Shown here: positions 1-11,562 of the stretch, piece by piece
Numbering within the stretch: the first letter of the stretch is position 1
Layout: each line of letters starts with the position of its first letter
NCBI GenBank assembly: GCA_035772735.1
Contig: JASDFA010000010.1
Coordinates: 178,647,501-178,711,500 of the forward strand
Source of the DNA: Datura wrightii
Lineage: Eukaryota > Streptophyta > Magnoliopsida > Solanales > Solanaceae
Direction: 5' to 3'
Length of the DNA stretch: 64,000 nt
Made by a program: the position numbers and the translations under genes
The notes under the pieces: model-generated
Databases searched by the model: none
Seen by the model: only the letters and a program-made list of their open reading frames with translations
What the model was told of the DNA's origin: nothing

Positions 1-120
1 AACTTGGAGGGAAGAAACTCGCAGCCAACTTATTTATAACAGAGAAAGTTTGGCTCCTGGCAGTGCTTTGGTTAAGACATCAGCCAACTGGTCATTATTG
101 AAGATGTGGTGAAGAATAAA
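1..120 (-). mobile_element. Ty1/copia polyprotein C-terminal remnant
   Basis: Read on the minus strand, this edge segment encodes a stretch containing NDQLADVLTKALPGAK. This is the conserved end of the RNase H region of plant Ty1/copia polyproteins, where the motif DxLTKALP lies just before the C-terminus. A stop codon (TAA) follows within about five codons of that motif, and the sequence after it still resembles the family tail in the same frame, so the copy is broken. The rest of the element would lie outside the window (or is lost at the MITE that starts at 126). It is a decayed retrotransposon piece, not a functional gene. Confidence 0.7.
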
Positions 121-125
121 TACTA

Positions 126-355
126 CTCTCTATGTTTCAAAATAACCTCTTTATTTTGTTATTTTCACATTACTAACAAAGTATTAATGATATTCTTCTA
201 ATTTTATCCTTATTTAAATAAAGAGCTACATTTTTTTAAAGATATTTATTAAAGGTAAGTTAGTAAAAATATATTTTACTTTCTAAAAGTGAATAGTTTC
301 TTAAATGGTGTGTCCAAGCTAAAAAAATCAATTATTTCTTTTGAAACCGAGAGAG
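126..355. mobile_element. Stowaway-like MITE
   Basis: The ends form a degenerate terminal inverted repeat: CTCTCTATGTTTCAAAATAA on the left, and on the right the complement of a sequence ending GAAACCGAGAGAG. TA dinucleotides flank both ends (124-125 and 356-357), as expected for Tc1/mariner-type Stowaway insertion. At about 230 bp the interior is AT-rich and has no coding capacity. Confidence 0.65.
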
Positions 356-357
356 TA

Positions 358-1195
358 AATTTTATAAGAAAACATTAAATTGCGATTTCAAGTAATTCTG
401 GGGGGGCAGGCCTAACTATTTGCATAGCACTTTATATTTGTAGCCAGATAAGGTTTTCAACATTACCTTAGCCTTAAATCACCATTATTACAAATTCGAA
501 GAAATTGGTTTAAAATTCTCAATATAAATTTATAAGTGAGTATTATGGGGGTTATTAGAAAAGCTTGTTTTCTTCGTTGAGTTTACAATATCATCAATGT
601 TTTTGATATTTCGCGGTTGATGAAAAAGAATATTTGAGTGATATGAAATATTTATTTCTTTGTCACTAATTGTATAACTTCATACAAAATGTTAGAAGCT
701 TGGCTTCCAATGCTTGTATATTAGACGTTTGCTTACTTAGGCTTTCACAAGATAAATTTAGACATGTATGTGTTGCGTCTAAAGTTATTTTAATTTTCCC
801 TTTTCATAACTATTTTTACATGTTATTACTCGAAGCAAGAGTCTGTTAAAAATAATTTCCAAATCTATTCATTCTTCCGGAACTCACTTATGAGATCATA
901 CACCTGTTGTTATCTACAGTTGTTTTAAAGTGGCTAAACTTATATATGTTTAGAAACTTTGGTTATGCGTTAAATGGGATCCTGAAATCGGCTATCTTTG
1001 CATTTCCTCCTCTGTTTCTTAAGATCATTGGAACAACTAATGAAATCCACTTTTTTCTTCCCACCATTAACAGATGTATGGATTGATTGAGCAGTTCGCT
1101 CATTTCTTTCCTGTATCTCAAATTCACAACATTGTCTTGACATGATGATGAGCCTGTGACGCGAGCCTTGAATCCCCCATCTACCGTAATGTAAA
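358..1195. other. Upstream region of the PPR gene, no gene seen
   Basis: AT-rich sequence between the MITE and the PPR start codon. It must hold the promoter and 5' leader of the gene at 1196. I could not assign a TATA box with confidence. The short minus-strand open frames near 963-1217 look like chance frames, with no recognisable family. Confidence 0.5.
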
Positions 1196-3286
1196 ATGCC
1201 TTCTTGCAAATTTCCATTTCCGATACCTTTTCACAACTCTGTTAAAACCTGCACTTCATCTCTTTCCCTCTTCTCCACCTTTCTTTCACCTTCTGTATAT
1301 CAAACCAATGAGTTCCATTTGAGTCATCAACAACGCTCTGAAGGACAAGAATTTGAAATTGGTCGGAGCTTGATCGACAGAGCTTACTGGACCAGACGAA
1401 TTCACAAGCTTTGTGCTATTGACGGCAATGTCGACGAAGCTCTCCGACTCCTCGACGATCTTCGACTTCAGGGCTATCATCCCGACTCTCTCAATCTCAG
1501 CAGCATTGTTCACGCTCTCTGTGATGCCCGTCGATTTTCCGAAGCCCACCAGCGGTTCCTTCTCGCTGTTTCTTCCCATACTACTGTACCTGATGAGCGA
1601 ACCTGTAACGTCCTCATTGCTCGCTTGCTTCACGCAGGTACTCCGCAAGCGACTGCGCGCATTATTTCCGCTTTGTTCTGCCAGAAGCCCCACTTTGTGC
1701 CTTCGCTAATGAATTACAACCGACTGATCCATCAGCTTTGCGCTTTCCAAAGAACTAGAGATGCCCATCAGCTGTTTGTTGACATGAGAAAGAGAGGGCA
1801 TTGTCCTAATGCTGTTTCTTATACTACTTTGATGGACGGGTATTGCGGGGTTGGCGAGGTTCGGGAAGCTGAGAAGCTGTTTGATGAAATGTCTGAGTGC
1901 GGAGTGATACCTAATGCGCTCACTTATAGCGCTTTGATTCGTGGGATTCTTCGAAAGCGTGACATTGACCATGGAAAACAACTAATTGGGAAGCTTTGGG
2001 GTGTAATGCTCACTGAAGATGATATGCATGTAAACAATGCAGCATTCTGCAATGTGATCAATTGCTTGTGTAGGGAAGGGTTCTTCCATGAAGTGTTTAA
2101 TATTGCTGAAGATATGCCTCAGGGTAAAAGTGTGGTTCAGGGTTTTGTATATGCACAAATGATAGATTCTCTTTGTAGATTTGGGAGGTACAACGGGGCT
2201 GCTAGGATAGTTTATATGATGAGAAAACGAGGATTCTATCCAAGCTTAGTGTCATATAATACAATTGTACATGGTCTTGTCAAAGAAGGTGATTGTTTCA
2301 GGGCATATCAGTTGTTGGAGGAAGGGATTCAATTTGGCTACTCGCCGTCAGAATTCACTTACAAGTTATTGGTGGAAGGTCTGTGTCATGAAAATGATCT
2401 TGTTAAGGCCAAGGAAGTCCTCAATGTGATGTTAAACAAGAAAGACCTTGACAGAACAAGGATTTATAATATATATCTCAGAGCTCTTTGTGTTGTTGAT
2501 AACCCAACTGAGCTTTTAAATGTCCTTGTCACCATGCTTCAAACTCAATGTCAACCAGATGTGATCACCCTGAATACCGTTATTAATGGCTTTTGCAAAA
2601 TGGGAAGAATTGAAGAGGCTCAAAAGGTTTTCAAAGATATGATGATCGGGAAGTTTTGTGCCCCTGATGGTGTGACGTTCACAACTGTTATTAGTGGGTT
2701 TTTAAAACTCGGGAAGGTTGAAGAAGCTTTTGAGTTATTGCATAGAGTTATGCCTGAAAAAGGTTTAAATCCCAATGTTGTAACATATAATGCAGTTATC
2801 CAGGGGTTATTCAAGTTACACCGGATAGATGAAGCTATGGAGGTTTTCCATGGCTTGGTAAGTGGTGGCATCACTCCTGATTGCACGACATATACTATAA
2901 TTATTGATGGGTTGTTTGAATCCAACAAAGTTGATGAAGCCAAAATATTCTGGAACGATGTTGTTTGGCCCTCTAGAGTTCATGACAGTTACGTTTATGC
3001 AGCCATTCTCAAGGGGCTTTGTTGCTCTGGCAAATTGCATGATGCTTGTGATTTCTTATATGAATTAGTAGATTGTGGGGTTACTCTTTGTGTCGTCAAT
3101 TACAACATTGTTATTAATGGTGCTTGCACATTGGGTTGGAAGAGAGAAGCTTATCAGATTCTTGGTGAAATGAGAAAGAATGGAGTAGAACCTGATTCTG
3201 TAACATGGAGAATTCTGGATAAATTGCATGGCAATGTGGAAAGACAGTTTTGCGAGGATTTGACCTGTAATCAAGTGGGGGTGTAA
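1196..3286 (+). CDS. P-class pentatricopeptide repeat protein (At3g18020-like)
   Basis: Intronless 696-residue protein. PPR proteins bind organellar RNA one repeat per base and act in processing, stability or translation of mitochondrial or plastid transcripts. After a Ser/Phe-rich N-terminus that fits an organelle presequence, repeats run from about residue 62 to near residue 685 with the classic helix-turn-helix pattern (for example VSYTTLMDGYCGVGEVREAE and TLNTVINGFCKMGRIEEAQK). Spacing is about 35 residues and I estimate 16-18 repeats. No E, E+ or DYW tail follows, so it is P-class. The overall sequence, including RIYNIYLRALCVVDNPTE and the ending VTWRILDKLHG, resembles Arabidopsis At3g18020 as I recall it; that orthology is inferred. 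The first ATG is used because the presequence-like region follows directly. The frame is intact. The RNA target cannot be read from this sequence. Confidence 0.93.
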   Translation: MPSCKFPFPIPFHNSVKTCTSSLSLFSTFLSPSVYQTNEFHLSHQQRSEGQEFEIGRSLIDRAYWTRRIHKLCAIDGNVDEALRLLDDLRLQGYHPDSLNLSSIVHALCDARRFSEAHQRFLLAVSSHTTVPDERTCNVLIARLLHAGTPQATARIISALFCQKPHFVPSLMNYNRLIHQLCAFQRTRDAHQLFVDMRKRGHCPNAVSYTTLMDGYCGVGEVREAEKLFDEMSECGVIPNALTYSALIRGILRKRDIDHGKQLIGKLWGVMLTEDDMHVNNAAFCNVINCLCREGFFHEVFNIAEDMPQGKSVVQGFVYAQMIDSLCRFGRYNGAARIVYMMRKRGFYPSLVSYNTIVHGLVKEGDCFRAYQLLEEGIQFGYSPSEFTYKLLVEGLCHENDLVKAKEVLNVMLNKKDLDRTRIYNIYLRALCVVDNPTELLNVLVTMLQTQCQPDVITLNTVINGFCKMGRIEEAQKVFKDMMIGKFCAPDGVTFTTVISGFLKLGKVEEAFELLHRVMPEKGLNPNVVTYNAVIQGLFKLHRIDEAMEVFHGLVSGGITPDCTTYTIIIDGLFESNKVDEAKIFWNDVVWPSRVHDSYVYAAILKGLCCSGKLHDACDFLYELVDCGVTLCVVNYNIVINGACTLGWKREAYQILGEMRKNGVEPDSVTWRILDKLHGNVERQFCEDLTCNQVGV

Positions 3287-5118
3287 GATAAGTCGGTTGT
3301 TAAAAACTTTGGTTTTAAATAAAGAGTGAAGTGGCAAACTTAAGAAGCGTGAGGGAATCAAATTCTCTCAGTTGTCATAGAATGAACCCTGTTAAACTGC
3401 TGCCTCTGGAGTATTTATGTTTTCATAATAGGATCTCTTTGACAGTAAAAGCAGTATTGCTCTTGATGAAATGAGATATTGCTTCTGTTACATATCTAAC
3501 CCTGGAAATATGTACGGAGGGAGCATTGGATGCTGACCAGTTATACAAAATCCAACAGGAGATTCATCATTTTCAAGGAGCGTGTTAAAAAGAAAAGAAA
3601 CTGCAACATAACTATGAACAAGCCAGAGAAGTTTTAGGAAGGTGGTTCACATATTAGATGAATGTACTTTCTTGTGTAATATCTCTTCTATATATTACTC
3701 ATATCCTCCATGGATTTTTTTTATCTGATTTTTTTATTTACAGATTCTTCTTATTTAACTCAATAATGAGATGTATTCACTTCTATCTGAATGTACTATT
3801 TCTATAGTTGTCAAGCAAACTTTGATGTTTCATAATCTGAGAGTTAATACTTCTTTTGGGTTTTAGTTTGTTACTGCCTTGCTGAATGCATCACCCTTCA
3901 ATATCTTATACATGTATATTCAATTGAATAGAGAGTTATTCTGCAAATTTTTCATGATAATACTTTTGACTTTACACGTTGAAGAACTTATGCTCCAAGT
4001 TGATCTAAGCACCCAGCGTTCCTTTACCTTGAAGCTTCTCTCACTTTCCTTAGCTAAATAGAGAAGTATGCGTTGAGAATAAGATCGTTCATCCTTTTCA
4101 TTAAAGCTGCTCCTTTTATATAAAGCATAACTAGCTCTTTTGAGGTGTTCAACATGTACAAGTAGCTTTATGATGCATCACCGAGTTAGTGCAGTTTTAT
4201 AATAGCAGGTACGTGGTGGAGATCCTGCAGTTTCCCCCTTTAATTTGAGTTTCTTCTTTCACATCAAAGATAGTTTATCATCCTGAGGTCTCCGCTCTTC
4301 AAAATTTTGTGGTAGAGCTTTATTTTCAGGTCACTAAGTGAAGGAATAGCCCTGCTGGAGAATTACAAAAGGAGAAGCAATTAAATTGCTACAGCTGCTT
4401 TACCAACTTTTCTACTGAAGAAATCTTGCAAGTAGCTGTAGTCTTCATTCTTAATTTGCACCTGGGACTTTGTTCTCTGGGCTTACTTTCAGATTCTGTT
4501 TTTCATTTTTATTCTGTCAAAGGGTTTAAGTTGTTACTTTACTCATACAACTTCCATTATGCTATACAAAATCTAGATGTTATGTTCTCTGGAAAGATTT
4601 CATATATAGATGCATACAGATGTGAGCCATCTTCAAGACCTGTACTTTCTGAATGGAACTTAACTAGGGATGCTGTACAGACCATTAATTCTCACTGCTT
4701 CACTATGGCAGTCGCCTGTTTCTCTGCTTCAGTTAATTTTACAAGAAAAGAACTATTAATAGAATAAAGATAAGAGTTTTTGTCAAATAACATTTATTAA
4801 TAGATTCATGACTTTTGTAAGATAAATATATTTTTGAAAAAAAGTATAAACTAAATAAAGTGAAATTTATGAAATTATATTCATTCAATCTGAAAATCAG
4901 AACTCATAACACAGACAACTTATTTCCAGCAATTACCTTTCAACCACAAAAATTTGCATGACCATTTAATGAAATATGAATTGAAGTTTGGGCTACAAAG
5001 TGCAATCCAACCAAATGCATGAAGAGAAAAAAGGCAGAAAGGACATCTCGAATTTGACATCTTCCATTATGGATATCTTGCATTTGAGCCATTATTTGTT
5101 GCCTGTTGTTTAGTTTTG
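3287..5118. other. Intergenic/3' flank between PPR gene and SF3B4, no gene recognised
   Basis: This stretch holds the 3' UTR of the PPR gene and unassigned sequence. Two plus-strand open frames (3879-4061 and 4426-4767) have no domain, low-complexity hydrophobic composition and no splice context that I could support. An extended, possibly spliced PPR 3' UTR is possible but not shown by the sequence. Confidence 0.45.
3318..3323 (+). terminator. Candidate polyadenylation signal of the PPR gene
   Basis: A canonical AATAAA lies 32 bases after the PPR stop codon. Plant poly(A) signals are loose, so this is only a plausible near-upstream element. The cleavage site is not identifiable by eye. Confidence 0.35.
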
Positions 5119-5554
5119 AGAAAATGGCAAAAGTGGTTCCTCATCTTTGACATAGATTCAAAATATTCCCTTATTTTAGTTAAATAGTTTTGGTGCTTTA
5201 AGTTTATTTTTGCAAGCACCTTTAATCTACATTAAATATTAATCAAATACTAATAATTAAATTTGATCGGAATTGTCAAATTCTTTTTTAACTAGAAACA
5301 CTTGAAATTTCTGTAATTCAAAAACGCAAGATAAAAAACTATCCACGCACGAAAAACAAATAAAGTAACAGAAATTACACTACAAAAAATTATTCTAGCC
5401 TCTTGAAACAGATAAAAAATAACTTAAGCTCTTCTTAAATATTTTTTATTTTTATGATTTTGATTAAATTTAATAGTCAGAATTTAGTGATATAGTTAAA
5501 AGGACTATTTTGAACCTAGGTACCAAATATAAGGGTCATGTTTGTCATTTTCTC
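5119..5554. mobile_element. Foldback MITE with long imperfect inverted repeats, immediately upstream of SF3B4
   Basis: The left arm begins GAGAAAATGGCAAAAGTGG and the right arm ends ACATTTGTCATTTTCTC-like. The complement of the right arm matches the left over about 60 bases with mismatches, including shared blocks GTTCAAAATA and CCTTTTAACT/CTTATTTTAGTTAAA. No convincing target-site duplication was found, so the superfamily is unassigned. It ends about 80 bp before the SF3B4 start codon, so it overlaps the promoter or 5' leader. Confidence 0.5.
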
Positions 5555-5633
5555 GCCGTCTTTGTTTCTTTCTGGTCGGCTCATTCCTAGTTCCTAGCTG
5601 TATAGAAGCAAGGTGACAGTGAGAGAGCTGAGT

Positions 5634-6687
5634 ATGACGACCCGAATAGCTCCAGGCGTCGGAGCAAACCTTCTGGGCCAACATTCGGCGGAGCGCAACC
5701 AAGACGCCACCGCCTATGTCGGCAATCTCGACCCTCAGGTGTCTCTCCTTCCTTGTAATCCTAGGGTTTTTCCTTCTCCTCCAACACTCTCTTCGATTTT
5801 CCTTTTATATCTTTGTCTCCAATATCTGGAAAAGGAGTAGTTATGAAATTATACTAACTGAAAAACGCAACTGATTCAAACACATCACAAAGACTCAGTG
5901 TCATTAAGAAAACATGTAAAAGCTTTTCCCTCTGCACGACTGCAACCTTACATTGATAAAAACTTCTCAAAAGTCTTGCTCGTGAACACCGAACAAAGAC
6001 GAGCGAGCAGAGTCAAAATAGAATGGTTCTCACCAAAATGGTTCCATTAATTTGTAAACTTGCTGAAATTTGACTATATGAAATATAAGCTAGTGGGGTT
6101 TTAACCCGTTTTAAACCCGTTCTAAAATTTGACCCAACACGTCGATTTGCCTCCACTAGTGCTAAACATCGTCTGTGGTGTCAATAGTTATCTCCCCTAT
6201 TAGTTTCTGCTTCTGTTTCCTTTTATGCTGATAGATTAGGTAATTTCTTGTTCCCATATCATAAACCTGCTTGTGGCTAGATTCCTTCTATAAATCAAAC
6301 ATTTGTGTAATAGTTAATGCTGAATTAATGGTGTCAATGTAAGATAAAATAGTGAGAGTAATTGGATAGACTTTATCTGGAATCAATAATATTGAAATTT
6401 GCCCCCGCTTTAACTGTACGATGACTTTATGTGGCCTGTTCTGCTGAGTGTTTGTGACTTCCTTGTTCTAGTATTGGTTTCACATGTATGGTATTCCTAT
6501 AAGTCCGCTAGCTAGCATATATGCAACTATGTGTTTGTGCTGCTGTTTGGTGAGGGTTAATATCTTGACTCCTGTGTGTCTATGTGCACATGTCTCAATT
6601 TCTTATTTTGAAGATTCGGGATATGAGCAGACGTAAAAACTTTGCCTCATCAATTATCATTACTGCATCTGCAGCTTGCTCGCTGTT

Positions 6688-6731
<44 letters not shown>

Positions 6732-7492
6732 CCCTCTGCACGACTGCAACCTTACATTGATAAAAACTTCTCAAAAGTCTTGCTCGTGAACACCGAACAA
6801 AGACGAGCGAGCAGAGTCAAAATAGAATGGTTCTCACCAAAATGGTTCCATTAATTTGTAAACTTGCTGAAATTTGACTATATGAAATATAAGCTAGTGG
6901 GGTTTTAACCCGTTTTAAACCCGTTCTAAAATTTGACCCAACACGTCGATTTGCCTCCACTAGTGCTAAACATCGTCTGTGGTGTCAATAGTTATCTCCC
7001 CTATTAGTTTCTGCTTCTGTTTCCTTTTATGCTGATAGATTAGGTAATTTCTTGTTCCCATATCATAAACCTGCTTGTGGCTAGATTCCTTCTATAAATC
7101 AAACATTTGTGTAATAGTTAATGCTGAATTAATGGTGTCAATGTAAGATAAAATAGTGAGAGTAATTGGATAGACTTTATCTGGAATCAATAATATTGAA
7201 ATTTGCCCCCGCTTTAACTGTACGATGACTTTATGTGGCCTGTTCTGCTGAGTGTTTGTGACTTCCTTGTTCTAGTATTGGTTTCACATGTATGGTATTC
7301 CTATATGTCTGCTAGCTAGCATATATGCAACTATGTGTTTGTGCTGCTGTTTGGTGAGGGTTAATATCTTGACTCCTGTGTGTCTATGTGCACATGTCTC
7401 AATTTCTTATTTTGAAGATTCGGGATATGAGCAGACGTAAAAACTTTGCCTCATCAATTATCATTACTGCATCTGCAGCTTGCTCGCTGTTA

Positions 7493-7533
<41 letters not shown>

Positions 7534-8294
7534 CCCTCTGCACGACTGCAACCTTACATTGATAAAAACTTCTCAAAAGTCTTGCTCGTGAACACCGAAC
7601 AAAGACGAGCGAGCAGAGTCAAAATAGAATGGTTCTCACCAAAATGGTTCCATTAATTTGTAAACTTGCTGAAATTTGACTATATGAAATATAAGCTAGT
7701 GGGGTTTTAACCCGTTTTAAACCTGTTCTAAAATTTGACCCAACACGTCGATTTGCCTCCACTAGTGCTAAACATCGCCTGTGGTGTCAATAGTTATCTC
7801 CCCTATTAGTTTCTGCTTCTGTTTCCTTTTATGCTGATAGATTAGGTAATTTCTTGTTCCCATATCATAAACCTGCTTGTGGCTAGATTCCTTCTATAAA
7901 TCAAACATTTGTGTAATAGTTAATGCTGAATTAATGGTGTCAATGTAAGATAAAATAGTGAGAGTAATTGGATAGACTTTATCTGGAATCAATAATATTG
8001 AAATTTGCCCCCGCTTTAACTGTACGATGACTTTATGTGGCCTGTTCTGCTGAGTGTTTGTGACTTCCTTGTTCTAGTATTGGTTTCACATGTATGGTAT
8101 TCCTATATGTCCGCTAGCTAGCATATATGCAACTATGTGTTTGTGCTGCTGTTTGGTGAGGGTTAATATCTTGACTCCTGTGTGTCTATGTGCACATGTC
8201 TCAATTTCTTATTTTGAAGATTCGGGATATGAGCAGACGTAAAAACTTTGCCTCATCAATTATCATTACTGCATCTGCAGCTTGCTCGCTGTTA

Positions 8295-8329
<35 letters not shown>

Positions 8330-9088
8330 CCCTCTGCACGACTGCAACCTTACATTGATAAAAACTTCTCAAGAGTCTTGCTCGTGAACACTGAACAAAG
8401 ACGAGCGAGCAGAGTCAAAATAGAATGGTTCTCACCAAAATGGTTCCATTAATTTGTAAACTTGCTGAAATTTGACTATATGAAATATAAGCTAGTGGGG
8501 TTTTAACCCGTTTTAAACCCGTTCTAAAATTTGACCCAACACGTCGATTTGCCTCCACTAGTGCTAAACATCGTCTGTGGTGTCAATAGTTATCTCCCCT
8601 ATTAGTTTCTGCTTCTGTTTCCTTTTATGCTGATAGATTAGGTAATTTTTTGTTCCCATATCATAAACCTGCTTGTGGCTAGATTCCTTCTATAAATCAA
8701 ACATTTGTGTAATAGTTAATGCTGAATTAATGGTGTCAATGTAAGATAAAATAGTGAGAGTAATTGGATAGACTTTATCTGGAATCAATAATATTGAAAT
8801 TTGCCCCCGCTTTAACTGTACGATGACTTTATGTGGCCTGTTCTGCTGAGTGTTTGTGACTTCCTTGTTCTAGTATTGGTTTCACATGTATGGTATTCCT
8901 ATATGTCCGCTAGCTAGCATATATGCAACTATGTGTTTGTGCTGCTGTTTGGTGAGGGTTAATATCTTGACTCCTGTGTGTCTATGTGCACATGTCTCAA
9001 TTTCTTATTTTGAAGATTCGGGATATGAGCAGACGTAAAAACTTTGCCTCATCAATTATCATTACTGCATCTGCAGCTTGCTCGCTGT

Positions 9089-9133
<45 letters not shown>

Positions 9134-9894
9134 CCCTCTGCACGACTGCAACCTTACATTGATAAAAACTTCTCAAAAGTCTTGCTCGTGAACACCGAAC
9201 AAAGACGAGCGAGCAGAGTCAAAATAGAATGGTTCTCACCAAAATGGTTCCATTAATTTGTAAACTTGCTGAAATTTGACTATATGAAATATAAGCTAGT
9301 GGGGTTTTAACCCGTTTTAAACCCGTTCTAAAATTTGACCCAACACGTCGATTTGCCTCCACTAGTGCTAAACATCGTCTGTGGTGTCAATAGTTATCTC
9401 CCCTATTAGTTTCTGCTTCTGTTTCCTTTTATGCTGATAGATTAGGTAATTTCTTGTTCCCATATCATAAACCTGCTTGTGGCTAGATTCCTTCTATAAA
9501 TCAAACATTTGTGTAATAGTTAATGCTGAATTAATGGTGTCAATGTAAGATAAAATAGTGAGAGTAATTGGATAGACTTTATCTGGAATCAATAATATTG
9601 AAATTTGCCCCCGCTTTAACTGTACGATGACTTTATGTGGCCTGTTCTGCTGAGTGTTTGTGACTTCCTTGTTCTAGTATTGGCTTCACATGTATGGTAT
9701 TCCTATAAGTCCGCTAGCTAGCATATATGCAACTATGTGTTTGTGCTGCTGTTTGGTGAGGGTTAATATCTTGACTCCTGTGTGTCTATGTGCACATGTC
9801 TCAATTTCTTATTTTGAAGATTCGGGATATGAGCAGACGTAAAAACTTTGCCTCATCAATTATCATTACTGCATCTGCAGCTTGCTCGCTGTTA

Positions 9895-9941
<47 letters not shown>

Positions 9942-10698
9942 CTGCACGACTGCAACCTTACATTGATAAAAACTTCTCAAAAGTCTTGCTCGTGAACACC
10001 GAACAAAGACGAGCGAGCAGAGTCAAAATAGAATGGTTCTCACCAAAATGGTTCCATTAATTTGTAAACTTGCTGAAATTTGACTATATGAAATATAAGC
10101 TAGTGGGGTTTTAACCCGTTTTAAACCCGTTCTAAAATTTGACCCAACACGTCGATTTGCCTCCACTAGTGCTAAACATCGTCTGTGGTGTCAATAGTTA
10201 TCTCCCCTATTAGTTTCTGCTTCTGTTTCCTTTTATGCTGATAGATTAGGTAATTTCTTGTTCCCATATCATAAACCTGCTTGTGGCTAGATTCCTTCTA
10301 TAAATCAAACATTTGTGTAATAGTTAATGCTGAATTAATGGTGTCAATGTAAGATAAAATAGTGAGAGTAATTGGATAGACTTTATCTGGAATCAATAAT
10401 ATTGAAATTTGCCCCCGCTTTAACTGTACGATGACTTTATGTGGCCTGTTCTGCTGAGTGTTTGTGACTTCCTTGTTCTAGTATTGGTTTCACATGTATG
10501 GTATTCCTATATGTCCGCTAGCTAGCATATATGCAACTATGTGTTTGTGCTGCTGTTTGGTGAGGGTTAATATCTTGACTCCTGTGTGTCTATGTGCACA
10601 TGTCTCAATTTCTTATTTTGAAGATTCGGGATATGAGCAGACGTAAAAACTTTGCCTCATCAATTATCATTACTGCATCTGCAGCTTGCTCGCTGTTA

Positions 10699-10735
<37 letters not shown>

Positions 10736-11492
10736 CCCTCTGCACGACTGCAACCTTACATTGATAAAAACTTCTCAAAAGTCTTGCTCGTGAACACCGA
10801 ACAAAGACGAGCGAGCAGAGTCAAAATAGAATGGTTCTCACCAAAATGGTTCCATTAATTTGTAAACTTGCTGAAATTTGACTATATGAAATATAAGCTA
10901 GTGGGGTTTTAACCCGTTTTAAACCCGTTCTAAAATTTGACCCAACACGGCGATTTGCCTCCACTAGTGCTAAACATCGTCTGTGGTGTCAATAGTTATC
11001 TCCCCTATTAGTTTCTGCTTCTGTTTCCTTTTATGCTGATAGATTAGGTAATTTCTTGTTCCCATATCATAAACCTGCTTGTGGCTAGATTCCTTCTATA
11101 AATCAAACATTTGTGTAATAGTTAATGCTGAATTAATGGTGTCAATGTAAGATAAAATAGTGAGAGTAATTGGATAGACTTTATCTGGAATCAATAATAT
11201 TGAAATTTGCCCCCGCTTTAACTGTACAATGACTTTATGTGGCCTGTTCTGCTGAGTGTTTGTGACTTCCTTGTTCTAGTATTGGTTTCACATGTATGGC
11301 ATTCCTATATGTCTGCTAGCTAGCATATATGCAACTATGTGTTTGTGCTGCTGTTTGGTGAGGGTTAATATCTTGACTCCTGTGTGTCTGTGTGCACATG
11401 TCTCAATTTCTTATTTTGAAGATTCGGGATATGAGCAGACGTAAAAACTTTGCCTCATCAATTATCATTACTGCATCTGCAGCTTGCTCGCT

Positions 11493-11562
<70 letters not shown>

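Noticed and set aside
4426..4767. 113-codon plus-strand frame after the PPR gene
   Set aside because: Hydrophobic, AT-driven composition with no recognisable family and no transcript signals; best read as chance.
5613..5840. Stand-alone 75-residue protein
   Set aside because: The in-frame portion from 5634 to 5738 is SF3B4 exon 1, and the rest reads into intron 1 after a good GT donor.
5927..11559. CRISPR-like or satellite array
   Set aside because: Units are 800 bp with no short repeat/spacer structure and are confined to one intron of a plant nuclear gene.
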